IMG/VR virus record: IMGVR_UViG_3300027800_000011
Span: 1-39,409 of that record
Length of the DNA: 39,409 bases
Direction: 5' to 3' (one strand)
Source: a virus
Part shown: positions 4,767 to 13,439 of the stretch, piece after piece
How positions within the stretch are numbered: the first letter of the stretch is position 1
Layout: every line of letters begins with the position of its first letter
Program-made: the position numbers and the translations under genes
The notes under the pieces: model-generated
Told to the model about the DNA's origin: nothing
Database searches by the model: none
The model's input: only the letters and a program-made list of their open reading frames with translations

Positions 4767-5270
4767 ATGGCTGCAACACTCGAAATCTGCGAAAGTAATG
4801 GAGCAGGAGAAACAATCACTCACAACATCACAAATACCAATATGGGTAACACTGAGGCTGCAAACCTAGACCCAGTTGCTTATCCTGTGACCCCTGGTGA
4901 TAGAACCTACGCTAAGTATCAACGTATGCACTTGACCAACCTTGGTGGCTCTTCAGCTATCAATAACCTCAAAGTGTGGAGAACTGGTGCTTTGGGTGGA
5001 GCTGCTACTCACGTCACTAACGCAAGATTGTCTGCCTATGCTGGTGCTGCAACCTACGCCACTCCAGTAAAGACTGCTATCTCTGGTTCAGACCAAACAA
5101 TGCCTACTTCAGTTCCAGCCTCTTCAAATCTTGGAATTGGCGGTTCATTGACAGGTTCTCTAACAGGAGCAGGATACTCAGACTACTTGATTCACCAAAT
5201 TGTTACTAATGCTGCCGATATTGCGGGTTCTACCTCAACAATGTCTTACCAGTATGACGAAACAGCCTAA
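4767..5270 (+). CDS. hypothetical virion protein, 167 residues
   Basis: A soluble, Ala/Thr/Gly/Ser-rich protein with alternating beta-type sequence (for example NNLKVWRTGALGGAATHV) and no membrane segment. Its neighbours on both sides are structural, so a capsid or tail surface role is likely, but I do not recognise the family. It starts in the context AAAATATGG with no Shine-Dalgarno sequence. Confidence 0.65.
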   Translation: MAATLEICESNGAGETITHNITNTNMGNTEAANLDPVAYPVTPGDRTYAKYQRMHLTNLGGSSAINNLKVWRTGALGGAATHVTNARLSAYAGAATYATPVKTAISGSDQTMPTSVPASSNLGIGGSLTGSLTGAGYSDYLIHQIVTNAADIAGSTSTMSYQYDETA

Positions 5271-5275
5271 AAATT

Positions 5276-5443
5276 ATGGAAATATGCTCAGTGTGTAAAA
5301 AAGAGTTCAAAAACGAGACGGAATATCTAAATCACCGTTGCCAAACAGGATTTACCCCATCTCAAATTGAACACCAAATTACTCTTGACCCAAATTACGA
5401 AAAAATATCACAAGAAGCCCTAAAAAGGGGAAATACTAAATAA
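5276..5443 (+). CDS. small zinc-finger-like protein, 55 residues
   Basis: The reading frame starts five bases after the previous stop and ends just before the next gene. The product begins MEICSVCKKEF and has C4, C7, H20 and C22, a C2HC pattern (CxxC-x12-HxC) that would fit one zinc ion. The rest is polar. It lies between structural genes in a tightly packed strand, and the ATTATGG start matches the genome style. The function is unknown; it could be a small virion or regulatory protein. Confidence 0.6.
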   Translation: MEICSVCKKEFKNETEYLNHRCQTGFTPSQIEHQITLDPNYEKISQEALKRGNTK

Positions 5444-5453
5444 CTTCAATACA

Positions 5454-5879
5454 ATGGAGACACAAGACAATACAATGACCTATAAGTTTAACAGAGACGG
5501 TATCTTAGAAGATGTAATGAAGGAAAATTGGTGCTGGGAAGCCCGTTACGACAATGGAAAAGTTCTCAAACAGTTCGATGATGATGGCAATTTCCATCAA
5601 TTCAAAGAAATAGACCAGTCTGAACTTGCGGTATTCAAAATGGTGTCCGACGGAAAAGCACCCTTCACTCTCTTATTTAATCCTCAAAGAATGAAGCTAA
5701 TCCACTTTTACAAGCGAGTAAGGTTGAATATGGGAGCAAGTGATGAGACATTTATCACAGCATATTGTTTTGGCTACGAGACAAAGACTTTTAACCGAAC
5801 CAATAAGACAAACCTGATGATTATGCCTTCAGGGGAAGTGATTATTACTGAGGATACCAATTTAATAGACTTCAAATAA
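5454..5879 (+). CDS. hypothetical protein, 141 residues
   Basis: A mixed, charged protein (METQDNTMTYKFNRDGILED...) with several aromatic residues and the segment KLIHFYKRVRLNMGA in the middle. There is no signal peptide and no motif I recognise. Translation would start at the CAATACAATG context shared with other genes. By position it belongs to the structural block. Confidence 0.6.
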   Translation: METQDNTMTYKFNRDGILEDVMKENWCWEARYDNGKVLKQFDDDGNFHQFKEIDQSELAVFKMVSDGKAPFTLLFNPQRMKLIHFYKRVRLNMGASDETFITAYCFGYETKTFNRTNKTNLMIMPSGEVIITEDTNLIDFK

Positions 5880-5880
5880 A

Positions 5881-6045
5881 ATGGCTGACAAAAAAATAAG
5901 CGAACTAACAAACTATACCGCACCAATTGGGACAGATGAGCTTCCCATCGTTGATGTGACGGCTGGAGCTACTAAAAAGGTCACGAAAGAGAATCTGACC
6001 AAAGAAGTAAACATTATGGCAATCGCTTATTCAGTAGCCTTATAA
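5881..6045 (+). CDS. small fibre-associated protein, 54 residues
   Basis: It starts two bases after the preceding stop (AAATAAAATGG). The product contains ISELTNYTAPIGTDELPIVD followed by VTAGATKKVTKENL. This KISELT...DELPIVD...TKKVT pattern is typical of the N-terminal region of many phage tail- or head-fibre proteins, where it anchors the fibre. Here it stands alone and may be a detached adaptor for the next gene product. Confidence 0.65.
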   Translation: MADKKISELTNYTAPIGTDELPIVDVTAGATKKVTKENLTKEVNIMAIAYSVAL

Positions 6046-6050
6046 AAAAT

Positions 6051-7616
6051 ATGAAAATACTAGTTCTAAACTACTCATTCGACGCTTCAGCAAAACAGAT
6101 TACTTTTACTGACTATAACCCAATTGTGGTTGAGAGAGTTCTTCTCATCACAAACATCACTGACAATATCATTATTTACAATTTTGCTGACCCAGCCAAA
6201 GGCGGAACGGCTGCCACAAATGTCTTAACTCTGACCTACGACACAGGAACGATGTCGGATACCGACAAATTGCAGATATTTTACGATGACGCAGCTACTA
6301 CTCAGCCAGTTTCAGGAACAGTCACAGCCAATCTGAGTGCCACTGATAATACTGTTTTAGACAACATTGACACCAAAACTCCAGCTTTGGGTCAAGCCCT
6401 GGCTGCCGCCTCAACCCCTGTTGTTTTAACAGCTGCTCAGATTACGACCCTCACACCACCCGCTCAGGGTTTAACTGACGCTCAATTAAGAGCAACTGCC
6501 GTTCCTGTTTCTCTAGCCTCCGTTCCCTCTCACGCAGTAACCAATGCAGGAACTTTCGCTGTCCAGTCAACCAACCAAGCCAACTCTGGTGTAGATATTG
6601 GTGATGTAACAATCAACAACTCCACTGGTGCTGCTGCCGTAAACATTCAAGACGGTGGAAATACAATCACGGTTGACGGAACTGTTGCTGTAACCAATGC
6701 CGACCTAACCACTCTAGCGGGTGCGGTATCAGCTACTCATATGCAAACTGATGTCCTGACTCTTCCCGCCAATGCTTCGGTTAATGTAGCCCAAATAAAC
6801 GGTGTAACTACTTTAATGGGTGCTGGTAACACTGGCACGGGTTCTCAAAGGGTAACTATTGCTTCAGACCAAGCAGCTGTGGCTTCCAAAGCTGCAATTA
6901 ACACCTATGTTGATGGTTCTATCGTCACAATTGGTGCAAAAGCTGACGCAAAATCAACTGCCACAGACACGACAGCCGTTACTTTAATGCAAGTTATGAA
7001 GCAGATTTCTGCTTCTGTTCAAGCCCCACCTTCACAGGCAGTCACAAATGCTGGAACTTTCGCCACACAAGCAACTCTCGCAGCTGAAACAACTAAAGTT
7101 ATCGGAACTGTAAATGTTGCAGCTTCCCAATCAATCGCCTTGGCGGCTGGAACTGCTGGAATTGGTAAACTAACAGCCAACTCTGGTGTGGACATCGGTG
7201 ATGTTGATGTTACTTCAATCGCAGCAGGAACTAATCTTGTCGGTGATGTTGATATTGCTCCAAGAACAACAGGTGGTTGGTCTGTTGGTAATTACACCTC
7301 TGGTGACACCTACACAGCTCTCACTGCTACCGCACAGGTCATCAAAGCTGGTGCTGGAAAGTTTGGAGGATACTATATTTACAATCCAAACACGGCTGCC
7401 ACTTATGTAGAGATTTACAACATTGCAGCTGCTTCCGTTACGGTTGGCACTTCCACTGCCAAACTTGTTTTCTGTATTCCTGCTGCTTCTGGTGCAAACC
7501 TTGAGCTGTTGGCTGGTATCCCTTTTGACACTGCAATGAGTATCGCAGCAACCACAACAGGTGGAGGAAATACAGCCCCAACCACCGCCCTAGAAGCGAT
7601 GATATTCTACAAATAA
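6051..7616 (+). CDS. fibre-like structural protein, 521 residues
   Basis: The first 90 residues (MKILVLNYSFDASAKQITF...) form a compact beta domain. The rest is low-complexity Ala/Thr/Val beta repeats with recurring elements: SQAVTNAGTFA and SHAVTNAGTFA, TANSGVDIGDV and QANSGVDIGDV, and VTVAA-like strands. A final domain (about residues 415-521) contains GGYYIYNPNTAATYVEIYN. Such architecture fits a trimeric surface fibre. Its stop overlaps the next start by one base (TAATG), so the two are probably translated together. Confidence 0.65.
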   Translation: MKILVLNYSFDASAKQITFTDYNPIVVERVLLITNITDNIIIYNFADPAKGGTAATNVLTLTYDTGTMSDTDKLQIFYDDAATTQPVSGTVTANLSATDNTVLDNIDTKTPALGQALAAASTPVVLTAAQITTLTPPAQGLTDAQLRATAVPVSLASVPSHAVTNAGTFAVQSTNQANSGVDIGDVTINNSTGAAAVNIQDGGNTITVDGTVAVTNADLTTLAGAVSATHMQTDVLTLPANASVNVAQINGVTTLMGAGNTGTGSQRVTIASDQAAVASKAAINTYVDGSIVTIGAKADAKSTATDTTAVTLMQVMKQISASVQAPPSQAVTNAGTFATQATLAAETTKVIGTVNVAASQSIALAAGTAGIGKLTANSGVDIGDVDVTSIAAGTNLVGDVDIAPRTTGGWSVGNYTSGDTYTALTATAQVIKAGAGKFGGYYIYNPNTAATYVEIYNIAAASVTVGTSTAKLVFCIPAASGANLELLAGIPFDTAMSIAATTTGGGNTAPTTALEAMIFYK

Positions 7617-8722
7617 TGGCTGTACTTAACGCCTGGCAAAAAATAGATAGAGTCCTGGCTTCTTGGGTAGGTGATGGTGCAGATGGTTCGGCAACAATTT
7701 CTTCAGACCCAAATACTCGTGCTACTTATACAGGTTCAGCTTCTTCAACGGCTGGTACTGCTGGTTCATCATCTTTTGCAAACGGAGATTTAGTTTTGAT
7801 TCACCAGACTCAAGGAACTGGTGTGGGTCAGTGGGAAATCAACCAAATTACTTCTGGTGGAGGTTCAACCTCTCTCACAATGGAGGTAGCCAATCATTAT
7901 ACTTTTGGAACTGGGGCACAAATAATAAAGATTCCAAGATACACAACGGCAACGGTTTCAGCTCATTCAACTACAGCCTGGAACGGAACAACTGGAGGAG
8001 TTGAAGTTATTGCCGCTTCAACAAGCATTACTGTTAGTGGTGCTTTAGATGGACTTGGAAAGGGATATCGTGGAGGTGCAGATAGAACTGGAGCTAATCT
8101 AGTTGGTTATCAAGGCGAAGGAGAAACTGGAACGGGGAGTACAAGTACCTCAAACAACACAACTGGCGGTGGTGGTGGTTGGAATGGAGATTGGCGAGTT
8201 GCTGCTGGTGGAGGTCATTTAGCTGCTGGTGGAGGATATCAAGCCCCTTACTGTATTGGTGGTAGTGCGTCATCTGATAGTACAGACGGAATTAACATTT
8301 CGTTAGGTGGTGGTGGTGGTGGTGGTGGAACGGGAGCTGATGGTTCTGCTCATTCAGGAGAAGGCGGAAGAAGTGGTGCAATTTTAATTATTATTTCTCC
8401 CGATATTACCTGTAGTAATACAGTAACGACAAAAGGACAAGACGGTCACAACTCTTATTACGGAGATAATCAAGAGGGTGCTGGAGGTTCGGGAGGATAT
8501 ATTCTTTTTGTCTGTGTAACTGCAAGTCTCGGAACTGGAAATGTAATTGCGACAAACGGTGGAGGCTCAACATATGGGGGTTCAAACGGGAAAATTGCCA
8601 TTCAACATTCAGACACCATAACGGGAACATCAACGCCTTCATTTACGGATTCAACAGATTCGTCTTTAATTATTGAAACAGTTTCTTCCATCAAACAATT
8701 CGCTATGCTAGGTGTCGGATAA
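7616..8722 (+). CDS. glycine-rich fibre/adhesin-like protein, 368 residues
   Basis: It overlaps the previous stop by one base. The centre (about residues 155-260) is extremely Gly-rich, with runs such as GGGGGGGG near residue 233 and TTGGGGGWNGDW, flanked by beta-helical-looking segments. Glycine-rich domains of this kind occur in phage receptor-binding or fibre-tip proteins. There is no signal peptide. A host-recognition role is inferred from composition and position only. Confidence 0.6.
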   Translation: MAVLNAWQKIDRVLASWVGDGADGSATISSDPNTRATYTGSASSTAGTAGSSSFANGDLVLIHQTQGTGVGQWEINQITSGGGSTSLTMEVANHYTFGTGAQIIKIPRYTTATVSAHSTTAWNGTTGGVEVIAASTSITVSGALDGLGKGYRGGADRTGANLVGYQGEGETGTGSTSTSNNTTGGGGGWNGDWRVAAGGGHLAAGGGYQAPYCIGGSASSDSTDGINISLGGGGGGGGTGADGSAHSGEGGRSGAILIIISPDITCSNTVTTKGQDGHNSYYGDNQEGAGGSGGYILFVCVTASLGTGNVIATNGGGSTYGGSNGKIAIQHSDTITGTSTPSFTDSTDSSLIIETVSSIKQFAMLGVG

Positions 8723-8749
8723 TTTAATTAAAAACAAAGGGACAATACA

Positions 8750-8800
8750 ATGAACCTGAAAACACAAACAATAAAATGGCTTTTTACTTTCTTAAACTAG
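8750..8800 (+). CDS. possible 16-residue leader ORF
   Basis: The context CAATACAATG, used by confirmed starts at 5454, 23433 and 30734, precedes this short frame (MNLKTQTIKWLFTFLN, stop TAG). It overlaps the start of the repeat protein at 8776 in another frame, so translating it could affect initiation there. It may equally be chance. Confidence 0.25.
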   Translation: MNLKTQTIKWLFTFLN

Positions 8801-9690
8801 AAGACGACACATTTCTTCTCCAAGAAGATTCGGGGAAGATAATTCTTGATGGAATTAGCTACACAACAACAACAAAATCTCTTCGTTATGAGGTTGTGGG
8901 AACTTCCGTTGTCCAAGTTGATAAAGACCTAACCTATAAAGTTCTTGCTCCTGTATCAAAAACAAAATCTCTTACCTATACTGTCAAGATATTCCCTTCG
9001 GCAATCACAAAATCTCTCGGATATAAAATTGCCACATCTTCCAGCCTCACCAAGTCACTAGGATACGACATAAAGGCTACCATCTCTGCGATAAGTAAAT
9101 CACTCACCTATACCGTCAAGAGTGCAAAGACAGCCATTGGAAAGTCTTTGACTTATGGAATCAAGTCAACTGGGGCATTAAGCAAGGCACTTAAATACAC
9201 CGTTTCTCTTACCTCTGAAATAACTAAGGATTTGCGATACATAATCAGTATTCCCGTAGAAATAACGAAGTCTCTTGAGTATGTCGTTGTCCAAAGAACC
9301 GAGGTTTCCAAATCGTTGAAATATGCTGTTTCATTAACCCAATCAGCCAAAGAAAAGAGTTTGGCTTACTACATTGTGAGAACAATGACGGCAATCACAA
9401 AGAGTCTTCTTTACAAGATGATTCCGTCCATTAAGGTTGAAAAAACTCTTAAATACACAGTTCTTGCTACCGCCCCAACACTCACCTTGCGTTTGAGTTA
9501 CCACATCATCACAAACAATGAGTTTACTGAGCTTTACCACAAACAAAATCAGGTATTTACTTCCGAATACTCCGACAAAGGGACAACATTCACCGATAAA
9601 TACTCAGCCGTTGGCACAACTTACACATATCTTTATCGGACAGAAGAGCGTCACGGAATTAGCAAGGTGCTTACCTACAAAGTAAGCTGA
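8776..9690 (+). CDS. KSLxYxV tandem-repeat protein, 304 residues
   Basis: After a short N-terminal strand region (DDTFLLQEDSGKIILDG) the protein consists of about 14 copies of a 14-16 residue unit with the core K-S/D-L-x-Y-x-V/I (residues about 35-250). Examples are TKSLTYTVK, SKSLTYTVKS and TKDLRYIISI. A Thr/Tyr-rich segment near residues 255-295 (EYSDKGTTFTDKYSAVGTTY) precedes a last copy (SKVLTYKV). The regular Lys and Tyr spacing suggests a stacked beta solenoid or fibre shaft. Two further copies occur in the protein at 12328. I know no named family. It starts at AAAATGG. Confidence 0.7.
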   Translation: MAFYFLKLEDDTFLLQEDSGKIILDGISYTTTTKSLRYEVVGTSVVQVDKDLTYKVLAPVSKTKSLTYTVKIFPSAITKSLGYKIATSSSLTKSLGYDIKATISAISKSLTYTVKSAKTAIGKSLTYGIKSTGALSKALKYTVSLTSEITKDLRYIISIPVEITKSLEYVVVQRTEVSKSLKYAVSLTQSAKEKSLAYYIVRTMTAITKSLLYKMIPSIKVEKTLKYTVLATAPTLTLRLSYHIITNNEFTELYHKQNQVFTSEYSDKGTTFTDKYSAVGTTYTYLYRTEERHGISKVLTYKVS

Positions 9691-9697
9691 TATATTC
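9688..9697 (+). promoter_or_regulatory. TGATATATTC element before a virion gene
   Basis: TGATATATTC reads as an extended -10 (TGn-TATATT) with no -35 match. It ends 7 bases before the ATG at 9705, so a transcript from it would be nearly leaderless. The same decamer precedes 13440, 20503 and 36059. Confidence 0.5.
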
Positions 9698-9704
9698 AGC
9701 ATAT

Positions 9705-11063
9705 ATGAGATTTGAAATTAAATCATTCAGAGGCGGAAAGTCAGACTACTCAGACAGAGGTATTTCAGGTTCGTTTTTAATGGGTAAGAATCTTAATATC
9801 AGGGGAGAAGAAGATGTTTTGGTTTGTAACCAAGCCCTCGTTTCCGATGGCACTGGTGCTTCAGGGGCAGATACAGTCGTCACCGACCTAATTTTATGGA
9901 TTGTTAATTCTACAGACGGAAATACTTATTGTTTTGGAGACTCTGGGAAGATTTACAAACGCACTGCTTCGGCAGTTTGGAGTGTCGTTTATACAGACGG
10001 AGATGGAAGAATCACTGGAGCAGCCGAATGGTATGACTCAACCACAACTTACCTTGTTTGGACAACAGCAACAAAGGTAAATAGAACCGCACTTCCCTCA
10101 AACTGGACAACTGATGTTAATGCTGGTTCTTGGCAAAAAACAAACCTCACTTCTCAGACCTGGCACTCTCTTGCTCAAGCCAATGGTGCTTTGATGATTT
10201 GTAACGGAAAGTTTTTAGGAATGATTGGCTACGACAGTTCCTACACCAACGAAGCCCTCCTATTACGCCCTGGTGTCACTTCAAAAGCAATTACCGAGTA
10301 TGGCAACCAAGTAATGATTGGTGGAGGAGATGGCTCTCGTGAGTCTTGGCTTTTGACTTGGGAACAAACAGCTATCTCTTGGTTAAATAAAAATCGTATT
10401 CCTTCAAAAACAATAAACGCAATTGTTCAATCGGAATTACTATTGATGTCTGCTGGTGACAATCTTCTTTATTACTCAGATATGGTCAACAATATGCCTG
10501 TCTGTCAGTTGGACGGTAAGGCAAACCCAGGTGGGGTCACTGAACAAGGCGGATTGGCTTTGTTCGGACTCTTTGGAGGTTCTTACTCAGGTATTTGGTC
10601 TTATGGTCGTAAGAAGAAGAACGAATCGCACACTCTAAACTTAGAACAATATCTCCAGGCAGAAGAAATTGGAGCTTTGGGTAAAATTGCCGAACAGGTC
10701 TTTGTCTCTTACCAACAATCAACAACTCACGCAATTAAAAAGGTTGATACGGCAACCAAAGCAGTAGCCGAATACTATTCACTGGATTTGACCCTACCAA
10801 AAGAATCAACAGTAACTTCAATTGATTTGAATACCAAAACTATTCCAACTGGCTGTTCAATCGCAGTTTATTACGACCTTGACCACACAGGAGTTTGGAC
10901 ACAGGCAATTATGGCTGATGAAGTGACCACTGCAACCGCTGGAATGAGAGACCCGTCCTTCTTGTGTGGAAGTTATGGAAGAGTATTAAATCTAAAAGTT
11001 GTTTTAACCCCAAGTGGAAATACTACCCCAACAGTAAAACAGATATTTGCCAATTTTAACTAA
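9705..11063 (+). CDS. virion protein, possible beta-propeller tail component
   Basis: A 452-residue protein starting MRFEIKSFRGGKSDYSDRG. It contains a series of short beta blades with Trp or Tyr at their ends (ILWIVNSTDGNTYCFGDSG, YLVWTTATKVNRT, TWHSLAQANGALMIC, SGIWSYGRKKK). The C-terminal half contains a jelly-roll-like segment (GCSIAVYYDLDHTGVWTQA). Proteins of this kind are found near podovirus tail hubs and stabilisation proteins, but the assignment here is by pattern and position. It is preceded by TGATATATTC and followed two bases later by the next gene. Confidence 0.6.
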   Translation: MRFEIKSFRGGKSDYSDRGISGSFLMGKNLNIRGEEDVLVCNQALVSDGTGASGADTVVTDLILWIVNSTDGNTYCFGDSGKIYKRTASAVWSVVYTDGDGRITGAAEWYDSTTTYLVWTTATKVNRTALPSNWTTDVNAGSWQKTNLTSQTWHSLAQANGALMICNGKFLGMIGYDSSYTNEALLLRPGVTSKAITEYGNQVMIGGGDGSRESWLLTWEQTAISWLNKNRIPSKTINAIVQSELLLMSAGDNLLYYSDMVNNMPVCQLDGKANPGGVTEQGGLALFGLFGGSYSGIWSYGRKKKNESHTLNLEQYLQAEEIGALGKIAEQVFVSYQQSTTHAIKKVDTATKAVAEYYSLDLTLPKESTVTSIDLNTKTIPTGCSIAVYYDLDHTGVWTQAIMADEVTTATAGMRDPSFLCGSYGRVLNLKVVLTPSGNTTPTVKQIFANFN

Positions 11064-11065
11064 CT

Positions 11066-11587
11066 ATGGCTGAAGAAACATTAAAATCAGAGGTCATTCA
11101 AGAAAATCCATTTCCTTCAACGGAACACGGAACTGTTGAGGTGACAAATCCTTCTGGTGGAACATCTCAGACTAACCTGAAACCAGATGAAACTGCTGTC
11201 CGTAACTTTCCTACTCAAACCATAGCAAACTCTGTCATTGCTGATTCTCTCAACACTCAAGAAAGAAGAATCTTGTCCGAATACACCTTTGGAGAGTTCG
11301 GAGCTATCAAAATTGGAAAATATGTTGATGGGGTATCAGGAGAGGTAAACATCAGTCCAAACGGAATCTCTGCCAAAAATAAAGACAACGAAACAACAGT
11401 GACAATTGATGGAACTACTGGTGACGCTACCTTCAAAGGGACAATCGCAGCAAACTCCTTCATTGCTGGAAGAGTTGACATCGGAACAAGTGGAAATGTT
11501 TATATTGACGGAACAAACGGGAGAATTATTATTAGTGACGGAACAAACGACAGAATTATCCTTGGTTTTGGCTCTGGTTTGTTCTAA
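11066..11587 (+). CDS. tail-fibre-type protein, 173 residues
   Basis: The N-terminal 60 residues are polar and flexible. The middle shows the pattern of collar/fibre proteins: ISPNGISAKNKDNETTVTID, then TTGDATFKGTIAANSF. The C-terminal part repeats NVYIDGTNGRIIISDGTNDR and ends in ILGFGSGLF, typical of short beta-prism fibre segments. It starts right after the 9705 gene (AACTATGG), suggesting a joint tail assembly. Confidence 0.65.
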   Translation: MAEETLKSEVIQENPFPSTEHGTVEVTNPSGGTSQTNLKPDETAVRNFPTQTIANSVIADSLNTQERRILSEYTFGEFGAIKIGKYVDGVSGEVNISPNGISAKNKDNETTVTIDGTTGDATFKGTIAANSFIAGRVDIGTSGNVYIDGTNGRIIISDGTNDRIILGFGSGLF

Positions 11588-11596
11588 AAACCAAAT

Positions 11597-11926
11597 ATGG
11601 ACTATGGAATCAGAATATCGCTACCAGGGTTTGACGTAAAGACTTGTGACGACAAGGATTTGGTGATGACTTCAAAATATCCTTGTATGAAGATTGTTGA
11701 GTCTGGAGAAGTCCCTTTTGATTTCAGTCAACCAATCAATTTAACCATTGGTCATTCTTCTGAGTTTCCTTTTATCGTGCTGGTTTATTACTACGACCCA
11801 ACAGTGGAAGCATATCGCCAAATTATTGACTTTACTTTCGATACTTCCAATATCTACATCAGCCACTATCAACCAGATTTTATGAGTGTTCAATCAAATG
11901 TAACTTACTTTATTTTATATGGCTAA
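11597..11926 (+). CDS. YGIKISK-module protein 1, 109 residues
   Basis: It begins MDYGIRISLPGFDV, followed by a conserved SKYPCMKI segment and an aromatic beta-rich body ending in VTYFILYG. It is a paralogue of the next gene (MANYGIKISKSGYGV...SKYPLLKI) and of the C-terminal part of the protein at 12328 (NYGLKISKTGNDV). It overlaps the next gene by 8 bases. It is probably a small virion or fibre module; no family is recognised. Confidence 0.65.
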   Translation: MDYGIRISLPGFDVKTCDDKDLVMTSKYPCMKIVESGEVPFDFSQPINLTIGHSSEFPFIVLVYYYDPTVEAYRQIIDFTFDTSNIYISHYQPDFMSVQSNVTYFILYG

Positions 11927-12326
11927 CTACGGAATAAAAATCAGTAAATCGGGATATGGTGTCACTTCTGCTGACCAGAAGCAACTTCTTCATTCAAAGT
12001 ATCCCCTTCTTAAAATAATTGACTCTGATACAGGAACTTTAACCAAGGCGGTCAATCAAAATACTGTTTCAGTCACAATTACTCACAACCTTGGGTATAT
12101 TCCAATTTGTTTTGTTTATGGTCAATATATTGATGAAAACGGGGCTACTGTTGAAAGATATCGTGATTTTAATTGGGAAGATACTTTTGGTTTACACCAA
12201 TGGGAAAGATATTCTTGGGTTGCAAGTACCACAACCCTGATAATTTCCTACACAACTGAATATTTTTATGACCACGAAATAATTTTGGATTATATGTATT
12301 ATATTTGTGCTGACCCAGTAAACTAA
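11919..12326 (+). CDS. YGIKISK-module protein 2, 135 residues
   Basis: The N-terminus NYGIKISKSGYGVTSADQK matches its neighbours' module. The second half has the strands VSVTITHNLGYIPICFVYGQ and YISYTTEYFYDHEI. The phrase ITHNLGYIP is common in phage proteins that end in a small beta-sandwich attachment domain. It lies in an 8-base overlap with the previous gene and stops one base before the next start, so the three are co-translated. Confidence 0.65.
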   Translation: MANYGIKISKSGYGVTSADQKQLLHSKYPLLKIIDSDTGTLTKAVNQNTVSVTITHNLGYIPICFVYGQYIDENGATVERYRDFNWEDTFGLHQWERYSWVASTTTLIISYTTEYFYDHEIILDYMYYICADPVN

Positions 12327-12327
12327 A

Positions 12328-13419
12328 ATGGCAACTTTTACACAAGAAATACAATCAACAAGAAATGAGGGGTATCTCTGGCCTGGTGATTATTGGAATT
12401 GGAATTACGACGACCTATATGTTGGATACCCTGGAACTTTCGGTCACGAAAGTATGTCTCTTAGATTTGTTAATGTTACGATTCCGCAGGGGGCAACAAT
12501 TACTTCGGCAAAGATTTCTCTAAAATGTTGGTATGCAACTTCAACAAATATCTACACAAAGATTTATGGAATGGACGAGGACTCAACAGCTCAGTTTCCC
12601 ACTGAAGATTATCCTAGTGATATTCCTACCCAAAGAACAAAAACAACGGCTTCTGTTGACTGGGACAGGGCTGGTGGTATGCCAGAAGAGCAGTACGTCG
12701 ACACTTCAGATATAACTTCCATTGTTCAAGAAATTGTAGATAGGGGAGGCTGGTCAAGTGGGAACTCAATGGGATTTATCTTTGATGATGACGGAATGGC
12801 TCTTTATGCGACCCAGATTTTCTATGCTTGGCAAAGATGGAACGGAACTTATGCTTCGGGAAAATACCCAGTTTTAACAATTGAATATGAAACTGCGGGA
12901 CAAATAGAAGTAGATAAAGACTTAAAATATACCGTTACATCAACCAAACAAGCAAAAGAAAAATCACTCAGATACTATATCGCTGGAAATTATGGACTAA
13001 AAATTAGTAAAACAGGAAACGATGTTAAGTTTTCTACCCCTTTTGAAGATGTCTTTACTTCAGGAAGAGGTGTTTTGGGGAAAAGGTCGTTTGATTCAAT
13101 TACCCTTAGCACGGCTGACGGGGGAATTATTAACGACGGAGAAAGCCATACGATTGGATATGCCCCAATAGCGTTAGTAACTGTCACTTGTTACGATGGA
13201 ACAAAAATAAATGTTCCTGGCTCTCACGAGTCAACCTGGAACGATGATGAGGTACTGGAAGAAACTTTTGATTACTACATTGGAGATGGTTATATCGGTT
13301 TTACTGCCTATGTTCACCACTACGAAATAGTCCAAGGGGGGACAGACACACCTTTAGACAATCAAAATTACACCTTCGATATTATTTATTTATTCAACGA
13401 AATCTCATCAGAGGTTTAG
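12328..13419 (+). CDS. DNRLRE-like domain fused to KSL repeats and a YGIKISK module
   Basis: Three parts are visible in 363 residues. Residues 1-190 resemble a DNRLRE-type beta sandwich: SLRFVNVTIPQGATITSAKI, then DITSIVQEIVDRGGW and a final YPVLTIEYET. Residues about 193-218 hold two KSLxYxV units (DKDLKYTV, EKSLRYYI), as in the protein at 8776. From about residue 220 a YGLKISK module follows, with a C-terminal sandwich. It therefore combines two repeat families otherwise found in separate proteins, which suggests they assemble in one surface structure, perhaps a fibre. Confidence 0.65.
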   Translation: MATFTQEIQSTRNEGYLWPGDYWNWNYDDLYVGYPGTFGHESMSLRFVNVTIPQGATITSAKISLKCWYATSTNIYTKIYGMDEDSTAQFPTEDYPSDIPTQRTKTTASVDWDRAGGMPEEQYVDTSDITSIVQEIVDRGGWSSGNSMGFIFDDDGMALYATQIFYAWQRWNGTYASGKYPVLTIEYETAGQIEVDKDLKYTVTSTKQAKEKSLRYYIAGNYGLKISKTGNDVKFSTPFEDVFTSGRGVLGKRSFDSITLSTADGGIINDGESHTIGYAPIALVTVTCYDGTKINVPGSHESTWNDDEVLEETFDYYIGDGYIGFTAYVHHYEIVQGGTDTPLDNQNYTFDIIYLFNEISSEV

Positions 13420-13420
13420 G

Positions 13421-13430
13421 TGATATATTC
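13421..13430 (+). promoter_or_regulatory. TGATATATTC element before the adaptor gene
   Basis: TGATATATTC starts one base after the previous stop codon and ends 9 bases before the ATG at 13440. The extended form TGATATATTCCTA also occurs at 36043. No -35 is visible. It is a likely late promoter (extended -10) or a phage-specific start signal. Confidence 0.55.
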
Positions 13431-13439
13431 CTAATAGAT

